From Armatimonadota bacterium (GTDB taxonomy: Bacteria; Armatimonadota; Fimbriimonadia; Fimbriimonadales; ATM1): a DNA stretch of 64,000 nucleotides. Positions 1-9,500 of the stretch are shown here, in pieces (position 1 is the first letter of the stretch; every line of letters begins with the position of its first letter). The notes below the pieces were generated by a model, which ran no database searches, was not told the DNA's origin, and worked only from the letters and a program-made list of their open reading frames with translations. The stretch spans positions 1 through 64,000 of the forward strand of contig QEUM01000013.1 in the NCBI GenBank assembly GCA_003577165.1, written 5' to 3'. A program made the translations under genes and the position numbers.

Positions 1-87
1 GGTCTTCCGGACCTGCTGTGCAGGTACGTCCACGCTGGCTACCACGTCGGGCAGATCGTGAAACTTCGCGAGTGCTTGCGGGTTTAA
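1..87 (+). CDS. 3' end of a truncated unknown gene (partial)
   Basis: The window opens in an open frame that runs 28 codons to a TAA at 85-87. The residues (ending CLRV) show no recognisable motif. Only the C-terminus is visible, so no function can be given. It could equally be a chance open frame. It lies just before a duplicated stretch shared with the next locus, so it may belong to a rearranged neighbourhood. Confidence 0.25.
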   Translation, partial: GLPDLLCRYVHAGYHVGQIVKLRECLRV

Positions 88-98
88 ACGCCGCGGCC

Positions 99-195
99 CC
101 TGTCGCAGCCAATCGCCGGGCACAGGCGTAGGCGGAATAAAACGAACCTAACGCGTCGCGGCCGGCGCGGCGGAGAGCAGCCGCGTCGCCTGGTC
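99..195. repeat. Degenerate copy of the 3' end of the CbiX-like gene
   Basis: This stretch aligns with 946-1042 over about 95 bases with scattered substitutions and one 6-base gap. It contains a second version of the last ~16 codons of the CbiX-like gene on the minus strand, ending ATRLLSAAPAATR, plus its downstream flank. The NYN gene lies exactly between the two copies. The layout suggests a gene gained beside, or inserted into, the end of this locus with duplication of that end. Confidence 0.7.
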
Positions 196-754
196 ACCGA
201 TAGTCCTTCGGGTCCAAGCACGCGTCGTAGGTCGGTCGATCGATCCGAATCCAGTCAGTCCCGTTGATCCCTCGCGAGTTTGCCGATCCAGCCGGATACG
301 CCGACGCGATTTTGATCCAACGCCCCTGCTCTTGAGCGATGAATCGAATCTCCCTTGCCACCTCGCTTAGGTCTTGGTCCTGGCTGAACACGAGAGCGAC
401 GTCGAACTCGTTCCGGAGGGCTCCGCCAACGACGTCGAGCGCAATGCGAACGTCCACGCCTTTCTCCCTCCCAGACCGGACCGGGCGGCTGAAGACGAAG
501 GCTCCCTTTCTTCCGATCGCAGCGAGTTTGTTCTTCCAGAAGCGATTTCTGGGATCAGAAGGCTCCGGGATGCCCGTGTAAAACCGAACCTCAACTAGCT
601 CCCAACCCTGTGCAGTGGCAATGGCACGGGATAGTAGGTGAGGGTCGAAATTGGGCCAGGCGTACCCGAACGCGTTTTTAGCGCTGTTGAAAAGATTCTG
701 CGCATCGAAGAACGCAACACATCGCTTGACTGCGGGCTCTGGCGGCATCCTCAA
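194..754 (-). CDS. NYN-domain (PIN-like) putative ribonuclease
   Basis: The protein has 186 residues and looks like a stand-alone NYN domain, a PIN-like metal-dependent RNase fold of the LabA/DUF88 group. Visible signatures are an N-terminal FFDAQNL with the first conserved Asp, a central KGVDVRIALDV carrying two acidic residues, and VFSQDQDLSEVAREIRF with the third acidic cluster. Its length is normal for single-domain members. Start choice is uncertain: the track start lies beside other Met codons (MRMPPEP). Proteins of this family act on RNA, but the target here is unknown. It is flanked by two copies of the 3' end of the neighbouring CbiX-like gene, which marks it as a likely acquired gene. 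Confidence 0.8.
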   Translation of the reverse strand: MRMPPEPAVKRCVAFFDAQNLFNSAKNAFGYAWPNFDPHLLSRAIATAQGWELVEVRFYTGIPEPSDPRNRFWKNKLAAIGRKGAFVFSRPVRSGREKGVDVRIALDVVGGALRNEFDVALVFSQDQDLSEVAREIRFIAQEQGRWIKIASAYPAGSANSRGINGTDWIRIDRPTYDACLDPKDYR

Positions 755-795
755 AAGAATAACCCGGAGCGAGGCATCCTTCGATGCGTCGTCCG

Positions 796-816
796 GGAGT
801 AGTTACTCCTATTATA
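796..816 (-). promoter_or_regulatory. Probable promoter and operator-like palindrome of the NYN gene
   Basis: On the minus strand a perfect TATAAT (complement of 811-816) is followed at once by an inverted repeat GGAGTA-N2-TACTCC (796-809). Together they sit about 45-60 bases before the NYN start. A palindrome just downstream of a -10 box is a typical operator position, so the gene may be repressor-controlled. No clear -35 box was found. Confidence 0.4.
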
Positions 817-945
817 CGCCGAGTGGGGGTGCTCCGTTAGCCGGCATTGGGCCGACAGCACAGAGAAGCGAGGTTCGCACGTCGCCTCCGGATGGCCCTG
901 GCCGGACAAACTCCCCAAGTCCGGTGAGACGCTGCGCGTGTCTGC

Positions 946-1042
946 CCCCGGCCCCAGTCGCAGCCAATCGCCGGGCGCGGGCGGAATAAAACGAACCTAA
1001 CGCGTCACGGACGGCGCGGCGGAGAGCAGCCGGGACGCCTGC
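946..1042. repeat. Second copy of the duplicated CbiX-like 3' end
   Basis: This is the intact counterpart of the repeat at 99-195. It covers the last codons of the CbiX-like gene and the noncoding bases that follow. The two copies are about 750 bases apart, in the same orientation, and bracket the NYN gene. Confidence 0.7.
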
Positions 1043-1857
1043 TCCTCGATCCAAGCCGTGATCGCAGCGTGCGGCAGGAACCCCTTCCCGTCCGAAACGT
1101 ATGTCAGCCCCTCCAGCACCTCGGCGTAGGGCCCAAACCCCGCCAAGCGGTAAGGAACCACCAGGCACCGGCCCCCGTTTTCGTTCGCCTTCGCGACGAT
1201 GCCTCGGATGTCCGCCTCGGCGGCCTCACGCTTGTCGGGCCAGTCCTCCCTCAGCGTCCGGCAGAACACCCCGCGAAACTTCCCGAGCCCGAGCACCGAC
1301 TTCGCCTGCTTCTCCATCGCGGCGAGCCAGAGGGCGTTCTCCTCGTCGCTCCCAGGGCCGTGCCCCAGGATGAGCACGGTTTCGGCGGCGGGGCTCTTCG
1401 AGAGCGCAGCGACCCGGTCGCGAAGGATCGGCCCCACTCCCGCGTAGTCGAGCAGCCCCTGCTTCGAGAGCAGGAACGCCGCCTGCGATTGGAGCGGCTT
1501 CGTCTCCATCGCGTGGCCGTCCCCGTGGCCCATGTGCATCTCGGCGTGCGAAAGCGTCTTGCGAAGGCCGAGGATGTACTCGGTCCGCTCCAGGAACGAC
1601 GCGCCTGACACGAACAGCCGAACGACGGCGATCCGCCGCGCGCCCTTCGACTCGAGACGGGCGACGGCGGGCGCGAGCGTGGCCGAGTCGGCCATGCCGA
1701 AAGCGATCTCGACCGGCCACCTGCGGCCAACGGGCTCGACCGCCTCCGTGACGAGGCGATTCCATTCCTTGTCGCCTCCGTGGGCCATGACGAGGACGCC
1801 GTCCGACGGCGCGGCGGCGAGAAGGGCGAAAGACGCTATTCCGAGGGCTGTGATCAT
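997..1857 (-). CDS. CbiX/sirohydrochlorin chelatase-like exported protein
   Basis: The 286-residue protein starts at an ATG with GGAGC upstream; an upstream start at 1893 is possible but less likely. The N-terminus (MITALGIASFALLAAAPS) looks like a signal peptide. It then carries two CbiX-like halves: LVMAHGG near residue 25 and LILGHGPGSD near residue 165, each with the His used by sirohydrochlorin ferro/cobaltochelatases. Secretion is unusual for tetrapyrrole metal insertion, so the substrate is unproven and no cobalamin or siroheme genes lie nearby. It could be an exported metal-binding relative. Its 3' end is duplicated at 99-195. Confidence 0.7.
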   Translation of the reverse strand: MITALGIASFALLAAAPSDGVLVMAHGGDKEWNRLVTEAVEPVGRRWPVEIAFGMADSATLAPAVARLESKGARRIAVVRLFVSGASFLERTEYILGLRKTLSHAEMHMGHGDGHAMETKPLQSQAAFLLSKQGLLDYAGVGPILRDRVAALSKSPAAETVLILGHGPGSDEENALWLAAMEKQAKSVLGLGKFRGVFCRTLREDWPDKREAAEADIRGIVAKANENGGRCLVVPYRLAGFGPYAEVLEGLTYVSDGKGFLPHAAITAWIEEQASRLLSAAPSVTR

Positions 1858-1963
1858 GCTTTGCTCCGGGCCAATCTTGACACTTTCGTGCAATATTTTG
1901 CGGCTGACCGATTCGGGTCATATACCACCGGCGCACCGCCCTGGGCCGGCAGTCTGCCCCGGC

Positions 1964-2461
1964 CTAGTGTCGCAGGAGTTTCCTGATGTCCTTGAAGAGA
2001 AGGAACAGATGCCTTGGGTGCGTAGGCGACGGCATCATGTCGAACTGCATATAGAACATCATGGCGTCCTCGTCCAGCGCGTGAACCAGGAGGGCACGGC
2101 CGCCGACAATCTCATGTGCTGCCAGCGTCCGTTCCAGAGCGTGCCGGCACAGATCGCTTCCGAGGCCCCTCCCCTGCGCACGCTTATCGATCGCGAGCCT
2201 GGCTAGGAGCATGCAAGGCACATCGCCAGACGGCTGTCCCTTGAGTACGCGGGCTGGAGCATCCTCGTACAGTACTGCGGAAGGTGCCAACGAATAGTAA
2301 CCGACCGCCGCAGTGTCGTCGAGTAGCACGTAGGTCCGGCTTCGTCCGGTTCGCTGGTTCTCCAGTGCGTGGAGCCGAAGGAAGGTGTTCAACTCCTCAC
2401 GGCCGCAGTCGAAGCCGGAAACGTCGTGGCTCGCGTCAAGCGGTATTGGCGCGACTAACAA
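1964..2461 (-). CDS. GNAT acetyltransferase toxin (TacT-like)
   Basis: The 165-residue protein is a GNAT-fold acetyltransferase of the toxin type (TacT/AtaT), which acetylates the amino group of charged tRNAs and blocks translation. Visible features are FDCGREELNTFL at the N-terminus, the acetyl-CoA loop KRAQGRGLGSDL (Q-x-x-G-x-G/A) around residue 95-100, and the C-terminal FYMQFDMMPSPTHP with the conserved Tyr. It starts with TTG immediately after the antitoxin's TGA, so the two are translationally coupled. The pair reads antitoxin then toxin, as in known DUF1778-GNAT modules. Confidence 0.9.
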   Translation of the reverse strand: MLVAPIPLDASHDVSGFDCGREELNTFLRLHALENQRTGRSRTYVLLDDTAAVGYYSLAPSAVLYEDAPARVLKGQPSGDVPCMLLARLAIDKRAQGRGLGSDLCRHALERTLAAHEIVGGRALLVHALDEDAMMFYMQFDMMPSPTHPRHLFLLFKDIRKLLRH

Positions 2462-2773
2462 TCAAGGAGACTCCCAGGCTGGCGGCTTGGTGAGGAGGCG
2501 TCGCAGGCCCGGCATGTCTCGCTCAGGGGCCTCGAGTAGCTCGTTGAATCTCTCCCACGCCGCGGCGTCCAAGGTGAACACAGTCTGATCGAGGCCGTCT
2601 GCGCACTGAACCATGGCCTCTGCCGCTGGCCCCACGGCATCAATGACGAAGTCCCTGACAGTCTTCTTCTGGGCCTTCGCGGCTTTCTGCACTTTCCGCT
2701 TGAAGGCAGCCGTGACCCGCACTTGGATTACCTCGCTTGGCGCAGGCGCTTTGGACTTCTTGACTTTGGGCAC
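2462..2773 (-). CDS. DUF1778-type ribbon-helix-helix antitoxin (TacA-like)
   Basis: The 103-residue protein has a lysine-rich start followed by EVIQVRVTAAFKRKVQKAAK, a ribbon-helix-helix DNA-binding segment. A C-terminal tail (TLDAAAWERFNELLEAPER) is of the kind that wraps and inhibits the partner acetyltransferase. Family members neutralise GNAT toxins and repress their own promoter. It is the first gene of a two-gene unit; the toxin start follows directly after its stop. Upstream (about 2780-2800) the minus strand reads AT-rich with a TATGGCATA element that could be the promoter or operator. Confidence 0.88.
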   Translation of the reverse strand: MPKVKKSKAPAPSEVIQVRVTAAFKRKVQKAAKAQKKTVRDFVIDAVGPAAEAMVQCADGLDQTVFTLDAAAWERFNELLEAPERDMPGLRRLLTKPPAWESP

Positions 2774-2798
2774 GATGTGGACCTTATGCCATATCTAG

Positions 2799-3167
2799 AG
2801 ACGTTTTCACCACGTTTCGGTTCCATCGCAAAACGGATGGGGCGCGCCCGGCAGCCCGAGCAGCCAGCCGCCGGGACAGCCGCGCACCCTCGAGATGTGC
2901 GTTCAGGGGCCGGGGAGCGGCCTGCTCGACTGGAAACCGCCCGCGCCGGGCGGCGGTGGGCGGATGTCCTTCTACCGCGTCGAACGGCGCGTCAAGGACC
3001 TGTCAGGACAGGTGACGGAGGAATGGGGCGTCTGGCAGCAGACGACGACCGCGTCGGAACTGTCGCTGTCGAGTCAGCCGCGCGGCGTGGAGATCGACTA
3101 CCGCGTGTTCGCGGTGAACGTGAACGGCGACTCCGTGCCGAGCAATACCGTCACTGCGGTGCTATGA
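2799..3167 (+). pseudogene. C-terminal remnant of a fibronectin type III-like protein
   Basis: An open frame from a stop at 2796 to 3167 reads a Pro/Ser-rich linker (SPSSQPPGQPRTLEM), then a fibronectin III-like domain: GLLDWKPPAPGGGG, MSFYRVERR, EIDYRVFAVNVNGDS, and a final NTVTAVL. This is the pattern of the last FnIII repeat of a longer protein. No start codon with a ribosome site and no signal peptide are present, and the fragment begins beside the toxin-antitoxin pair. I read it as the 3' stump of a gene cut by the arrival of that module. A short real gene from ATG 2895 is a weaker alternative. Confidence 0.5.
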
Positions 3168-3528
3168 CCCGGTTCGGGTATCAATCATGAAAATGCGGGA
3201 AGGCAGGGCCCACACCGAGTCTCTGCCTTCTCGCCTTGAAGCATGACACTTCACATCCAAATCGAAGGCTTGTTCGCAGCTGAAGGAGAACCACGGGAAC
3301 CGCGGTGCACTCGGAGCTCGAGGGCTGCGGTCCAAACAATTGAAGACCAGAATTGGTTCCCCCTTCAGCTTACAACCGATATGATTCACGCTGCAATACA
3401 CATTCAACGCATCGCGCCCGAAGTACCTGGAAGGGCGCTCGGCGTGCGCCATCTGCACGCTCGGTTCGACTGCGAACACTCATTGCTCACCCTGCCGTGA
3501 AACAATCTCTCATGGAGGTGCACCATCC
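3168..3528. other. Intergenic stretch with no convincing gene
   Basis: About 360 bases. Short open frames exist on both strands (for example 3243-3500), but none has a ribosome site, a motif or conserved composition. The last ~20 bases carry GGAGGTG, the ribosome site of the next gene. Confidence 0.5.
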
Positions 3529-4323
3529 TTGGACACGATTGCCGTACTACTTTCCGTGATAGCGTTAGTGGTCGCTGTTCACGGTCGCATCGTCCACGAA
3601 CGCGTAACGTGCGAAGCGAACGTCGTGGCCGAATACAACAGCGGGTACGTGAATTACAGAGTTCGAGTCTGTAACACGGGGTTCCGGCCCCTCTCGGTTA
3701 CTGACGTGACGTGCATTGCGCCTGGGGGCGAAGGCGGTTCGACGTTGCAGATGGAGACCGTTCATGGGCGCCATGGAAACCACTTCCTGGCGCCCGGGGA
3801 GTTTGTTGATTTCATCTTTCCATCTCAACGCGAAGATGCCGTCTATTTCGGCCTCCATGGCACAAAGTTCCGCGTGACCTATGCTCATCGCCACCGGAGG
3901 CCCGATTACCTCGACGTACCACACCACTCCGCTCCGATCTCAAAGTTTGCGACAAGACTCGCGGAGACGCTCGCTCGCCGATTGGAGTGGGAAGTCACAT
4001 ATGAAGCAGGTTCATCCGTGATTCGGGTGGCCGGCCGTGTTAAAGACATCATTCTGGACGTTTCACTAGCGATACTCGCACCCGACCAACGGATCGGGTC
4101 GTCGACCTGGAACCGCGTCAGCCGGAGCCCAGAGTACCATCGCATCATCCAGGACAAGGAGGTCGCGGACATATGCAGCCAGCTCCACGCAGCGCTTCCC
4201 GCGGTGTTCACGCAGGGGGACCCGTTAGAGCACCAGCTTGGCTTCGAAAAGGGGCTGGTTTCGGTTTTTTGGGCGCGCAGCGTGGTCCAGCAATTGAAGG
4301 ACGGTAAGGTGCCTAGGATTTAG
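3529..4323 (+). CDS. Hypothetical membrane-anchored protein
   Basis: The 264-residue protein starts at TTG; the choice is supported by GGAGGTG about 10 bases upstream. Residues 1-18 (TIAVLLSVIALVVAV) form a single N-terminal membrane helix. The next ~110 residues look beta-rich (YNSGYVNYRVRVCNTGFRPLSV, EFVDFIFPSQ), similar in feel to small immunoglobulin-like or cell-surface modules. The rest is a mixed domain ending in basic residues. I do not recognise a family. It stands alone between accessory loci and is probably strain-specific. Confidence 0.6.
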   Translation: MDTIAVLLSVIALVVAVHGRIVHERVTCEANVVAEYNSGYVNYRVRVCNTGFRPLSVTDVTCIAPGGEGGSTLQMETVHGRHGNHFLAPGEFVDFIFPSQREDAVYFGLHGTKFRVTYAHRHRRPDYLDVPHHSAPISKFATRLAETLARRLEWEVTYEAGSSVIRVAGRVKDIILDVSLAILAPDQRIGSSTWNRVSRSPEYHRIIQDKEVADICSQLHAALPAVFTQGDPLEHQLGFEKGLVSVFWARSVVQQLKDGKVPRI

Positions 4324-4520
4324 AATCCGGCCACAAAGAACGGGATCGCGGTGAGTCGTCCCAAGGTACTCTTGCATTCTCAAAGCCGTCCTGCATGCGC
4401 TTTAGGCTGGTGTCGGCAACAGACTGGTGCAGACGACAGGGGCCATGTTTGTGCCAAGAGTAGTGCGATCTAGCGGGCAGAAGTTCAGCTGGCTAGAGGA
4501 GCCATGGGGCCCAGTCACGA
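4324..4520. other. Intergenic stretch, nothing recognised
   Basis: About 200 bases with no credible gene, repeat or terminator hairpin that I could identify. Confidence 0.4.
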
Positions 4521-4574
4521 ATGCACGATGGTCCCCAAAGCAGTGAGGGCATTGCGCGCGATGGAAAAGAGGCT

Positions 4575-5102
4575 ATGAACACCGATTCGCCGTCCAACGC
4601 CGGCGGGGGCGCTCCGCCGTCGGATAATGCACTCGCCTATCAGGAAGCGGCTGCTTCTGCCAGGCACCACGACACGTTGATGTGGTCCATGATCGGCATT
4701 TCTCTTGTCGCGCAGGGGGCCCTCTTTGGATTCATTTTTTCCCAAGCGCACGCCCTGCCTACGCTCATCTCCGTTATCAGTTCAATCCTGGGACTAATCG
4801 TAGCCTTCGCGACTATCTATCTGTGCATATCGTTCCGGGCCTACAAGCGTGTTTTCTATGAGATCGCCCGACGGTACGAAGAACAGCTCAGCGTCTTTGT
4901 CCATCGGGACCCGAGGGTCCATCGCGACTCGGGAGGCGCCAACCAGGAGCTGGCCAGGGCACCTGCGCGTCCGACATGTGATCATGATCTACCGACTGAC
5001 TTTCACCAGTGGGATGTTGTGTCTTCCATTCTCCACTTGCTGGGCCTGCTGTGGATTGCATGTCTTGCTGGCCACCTACTTAAGTGCTTTCGCATTTGCT
5101 AG
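4575..5102 (+). CDS. Hypothetical protein with about three membrane helices
   Basis: From ATG 4575 (AAAAGAGG upstream) the product has 175 residues; a start at 4521 is also open. It has a disordered N-terminus rich in Gly/Ser/Ala, two adjacent membrane helices (MIGISLVAQGALFGFIF and LISVISSILGLIVAFATIYL), a charged cytoplasmic loop with YEIARRYEEQLSVF, and a third helix near the C-terminus (ILHLLGLLWIACLAGHLL). The layout resembles small RipA/YndM-like membrane proteins, but I cannot name a family. It stands alone, not in an operon. Confidence 0.55.
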   Translation: MNTDSPSNAGGGAPPSDNALAYQEAAASARHHDTLMWSMIGISLVAQGALFGFIFSQAHALPTLISVISSILGLIVAFATIYLCISFRAYKRVFYEIARRYEEQLSVFVHRDPRVHRDSGGANQELARAPARPTCDHDLPTDFHQWDVVSSILHLLGLLWIACLAGHLLKCFRIC

Positions 5103-5237
5103 TAGCACGTCGTAGCCGCAATTCCCTCCAACGCGGGCTCAAGTGCTACTTGCCGCTCCTTTTCCAGGTGGCTCTGTTGGCCTTGCGATCTCTCTCGCGT
5201 TTCTCGGCGATGGGGACGGCCCAACGCGCAGGCGGTG

Positions 5238-6845
<1,608 letters not shown>

Positions 6846-6881
6846 GCCCGTCACCGAGGGTCAAGGACGCCGGTTCGAACC

Positions 6882-7517
6882 ATGCCCTACAGGCTTCGCG
6901 CGCTCGGCTTTGAAGGGACGGAAAGCGAGGACGCTTTCCGGCTGCTGTTGGAGCGGCTCGCGGGGGTCGGCCAGCACGAGGGGCCGAGACGAATCGTCTG
7001 CCGGCCGTTCGACGCAGCAACCGTCGGCATCTCGCTCGACGCTCATGGTGAGCCGGAGGCGGTGAGCGCCAGTCTCGGCGGCCCGCTTCATCCCGTCATG
7101 GTCACAGAGGTCGAAGAGCGCCCCACCGGGCGGAGAGTGACGGGCTTCTGCTGCCTCGACGGGCATCCGGTGCTTCCGATCCGCATGACGGTGACGGACG
7201 GTGACTTCGAAGACGGAACGCCGGAGGGGATGTTCGACCTTTCGGGGTTCGCGGAGCGGCTGGAGCCCAGCGAGATCCCGCCAGAGGAGGCGACCGCGGA
7301 AGTCGGATCGGGGGAAGACCTGGCCATCGCGGCGGTGCTCCTCAGCCAAAGGCGAGTCACGAACCGGCTTTCCGGTAATTCGGTGAACTTCGTGCGGCTG
7401 TGGATGCCGGGGTTGGTGCTGCCTGCGGCGCTCCGGGAACCGGTGGAGGCGAAGCCGGGCGACGTGGTCGCGGGACGGCTGCGAGTCGCCGGATGTTTGG
7501 GCCGCGCCGGGTCTTAA
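6882..7517 (+). CDS. Hypothetical protein, 211 residues
   Basis: It begins MPYRLRALGFEGTESEDAF. A longer open frame upstream is only the antisense of guaA and was excluded. The protein is acidic and beta-rich without a signal peptide or membrane helices. A possible internal symmetry (VSASLGGPLHPVMVTEVEER and VLPIRMTVTDGDFEDG) suggests two beta sheets. No family is recognised. It is transcribed away from guaA and ends 26 bases before the membrane-protein operon, so it may be that operon's first gene. Confidence 0.6.
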   Translation: MPYRLRALGFEGTESEDAFRLLLERLAGVGQHEGPRRIVCRPFDAATVGISLDAHGEPEAVSASLGGPLHPVMVTEVEERPTGRRVTGFCCLDGHPVLPIRMTVTDGDFEDGTPEGMFDLSGFAERLEPSEIPPEEATAEVGSGEDLAIAAVLLSQRRVTNRLSGNSVNFVRLWMPGLVLPAALREPVEAKPGDVVAGRLRVAGCLGRAGS

Positions 7518-7543
7518 GGGGCTTGCGCGACGTAAGGGGATTT

Positions 7544-8581
7544 GTGGCAGGAGTTTCGGGCAGTTCGACCAAGCGGCGGCGAGGCTGGAGGCGCTGGGAG
7601 CGCGCCGGCATCTCGTCGCTGAAGTCGGGCGAGATCTTCGACGAGGCGTTCTCCCTCTATCGCACGCACGGCGCGGACCTCCTGAAACTAATCGCGCTCC
7701 CCTCGGCTCTGACGTTCGCGTTCTTCATTTTGAGTTGGGAGTTGGTCGGTCGCAACCTCTTCGTGACCGACAACCCCGAAAACGTCTTTCAGCAGGCGAC
7801 GGAACTGATTGCCCTGGTCGGAGTCGGCTTCTTCGTCGCCGCGCCGGTCGTTCTGACGACCTACAGCTACATGACGGCGCTCGTTTCGCTTTACGTCTCC
7901 GACGTGCACCTCGGGCGCACGCCCTATCTGCGAGCGATTCACACGCGCACGCTCAAGCTGCTGCCCAAGCTGACGGCGCTGATGCTTGTGTTCTTCATGT
8001 ATTCGTTTGCCGGCATCTTGGTCGGCATGGTCTTCCTTCTCGCGAGCGCGATCATCACGGACCAGTACGGGGGGGCGCAGGTCGTCGCGCCGATCGCTTC
8101 CCTTCTCGGCATCCTGGGCGTTTCGATGGGCATCGTGATCCTACCGTTTGCATTTGCCCGATACGCTCTCGCGCCCGTCGCCATGGTGAACGAGAACCTC
8201 GGCGTGAAGGATGCGCTGCGCCGAGCGCGCGAGTTGGTCACCTCGAAGGGCGCGCCCTCTTCGATGACGATCTGGGGACTGCTGTTCGTCATCTTCTCGC
8301 TTCAATACTTGCTTTGGGGAGGGCTTTCGCTTCCGGCGCTGGGAGTGCTGGACTTTCTGCAATTACAGGGCGTCGCATCCTCAAGCCTATCACTGAAGGC
8401 GCTTTACTACTTCCTTTCTGTGAGCGGTGGGTATCTCGCGTTCCTTCTCGTCCATCCGGTGCTGTTCTCCGGGCTGACATACGTCTACTTCGATCGGCGA
8501 GTGCGAATCGAGGGCTACGATATCGAACTGCTGGCGCAGGAGATTTGGCGGCATGATCGCGAAATCGATTTCGAACTTTAG
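7544..8581 (+). CDS. Polytopic membrane protein (glycerophosphodiester-PDE membrane-domain-like)
   Basis: From GTG 7544, preceded by AAGGGG, the product has 345 residues; the frame is open further upstream, but that part has no membrane character. After a short cytoplasmic stretch (GEIFDEAFSLYRTHGADLLKL) come about six hydrophobic helices. The pattern FDEAFSLYR...LLKL, a middle section with FARYALAPVAMVNENLGVKDALRRA, and a C-terminal helix match the integral membrane domain seen in YciC/GdpP-like membrane proteins. It overlaps the next gene by 29 bases, so the two are coupled. Role unknown; probably envelope homeostasis. Confidence 0.6.
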   Translation: MAGVSGSSTKRRRGWRRWERAGISSLKSGEIFDEAFSLYRTHGADLLKLIALPSALTFAFFILSWELVGRNLFVTDNPENVFQQATELIALVGVGFFVAAPVVLTTYSYMTALVSLYVSDVHLGRTPYLRAIHTRTLKLLPKLTALMLVFFMYSFAGILVGMVFLLASAIITDQYGGAQVVAPIASLLGILGVSMGIVILPFAFARYALAPVAMVNENLGVKDALRRARELVTSKGAPSSMTIWGLLFVIFSLQYLLWGGLSLPALGVLDFLQLQGVASSSLSLKALYYFLSVSGGYLAFLLVHPVLFSGLTYVYFDRRVRIEGYDIELLAQEIWRHDREIDFEL

Positions 8582-9500
8582 CCTTGCGCTGCTCCTCGCG
8601 ACGTCCGCGTGGGGGGGGCCGATCGGGGACGTCCTGAGGAACCTTGAGTCCGCCGATCCTTCGAGGCCTGAGACCGCCATTCCTGCGCTTCAAAATGTCT
8701 TGCAGATCGCCGACAAGATCGGCGACTTCTATCTTGTTGACCTCGCGGAGACGGAGTTGGGGACGATCGCGGAGGGCGGAGAGGCGGATTTGCAAGTGAT
8801 TCTCGTCCGGCTGCGAAAACTCTCGGAGTTGGAGGAGCCGAACAACTTCCCCTCCAACGAGGTGGCGGACAGAATTCTCTCGGATCCTGCGTACGCTTAC
8901 GGCAAGAAGGCGGACGCTTCGAACTGGATTCAGCGCGCGCTTGCGCAAGTCCAGGACCTGTTCGGCTTGAATTGCAGTCGGCGTACCGCTGAGGGCCTCG
9001 ATGTCAAGCCGGTCGGCATCGACCCCACGGGCGTGATGCGCGTGCTGATGTACGTGCTCTTGCTCGCCGGAGCCATCGTCATCGGGTGGACTGTGTATCG
9101 CCTCGTCAAGAGCCGTCAGAAGAAGCAGCGCCAAAAGGACGCGAGAGCAAAGGGGCTAATCGAGGAGCACGAAGAATCGCGCACAGCCGACGAGTGGCTG
9201 GTGTTAGCGAATCGCTTAGAGAGAGAGGGCCGGTACCGCGAATCGGTCCGATGTCTCTACCTTGCGATTCTGATGCGGCTCGACCGCGCACGCATCGCGA
9301 GGTTTGACCGGACGGAAACGAACTGGGAGCACCTGCGGCGCATTCTCAAGTCCGAGGCTCCCTCCAATGTCCCTTATCGGGATGTGACCCTCCTCTTCGA
9401 CCTGATTTGGTACGGCGACCAGCCGGCATCGGATCGCGACTGCTCCCAGATGAGGTCCGCGTATGAGACTCTTATGCAGTCGCTGAGGGAGGTCGCGTGA
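8553..9500 (+). CDS. DUF4129 domain membrane protein
   Basis: The 315-residue protein has an N-terminal signal or membrane segment (LALLLATSAWG), an extracytoplasmic region, a membrane helix near 175-195 (VLMYVLLLAGAIVIGWTVYRLV), and a cytoplasmic C-terminus. The last part has DEWLVLANRLEREGRYRESVRCLYLAILMRLD, the signature of the DUF4129 domain. In other bacteria this domain accompanies transglutaminase-like and MoxR/DUF58 modules. AGGAG lies before the ATG. It overlaps both neighbours, with GTGA coupling to the next gene. Confidence 0.8.
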   Translation: MIAKSISNFSLALLLATSAWGGPIGDVLRNLESADPSRPETAIPALQNVLQIADKIGDFYLVDLAETELGTIAEGGEADLQVILVRLRKLSELEEPNNFPSNEVADRILSDPAYAYGKKADASNWIQRALAQVQDLFGLNCSRRTAEGLDVKPVGIDPTGVMRVLMYVLLLAGAIVIGWTVYRLVKSRQKKQRQKDARAKGLIEEHEESRTADEWLVLANRLEREGRYRESVRCLYLAILMRLDRARIARFDRTETNWEHLRRILKSEAPSNVPYRDVTLLFDLIWYGDQPASDRDCSQMRSAYETLMQSLREVA

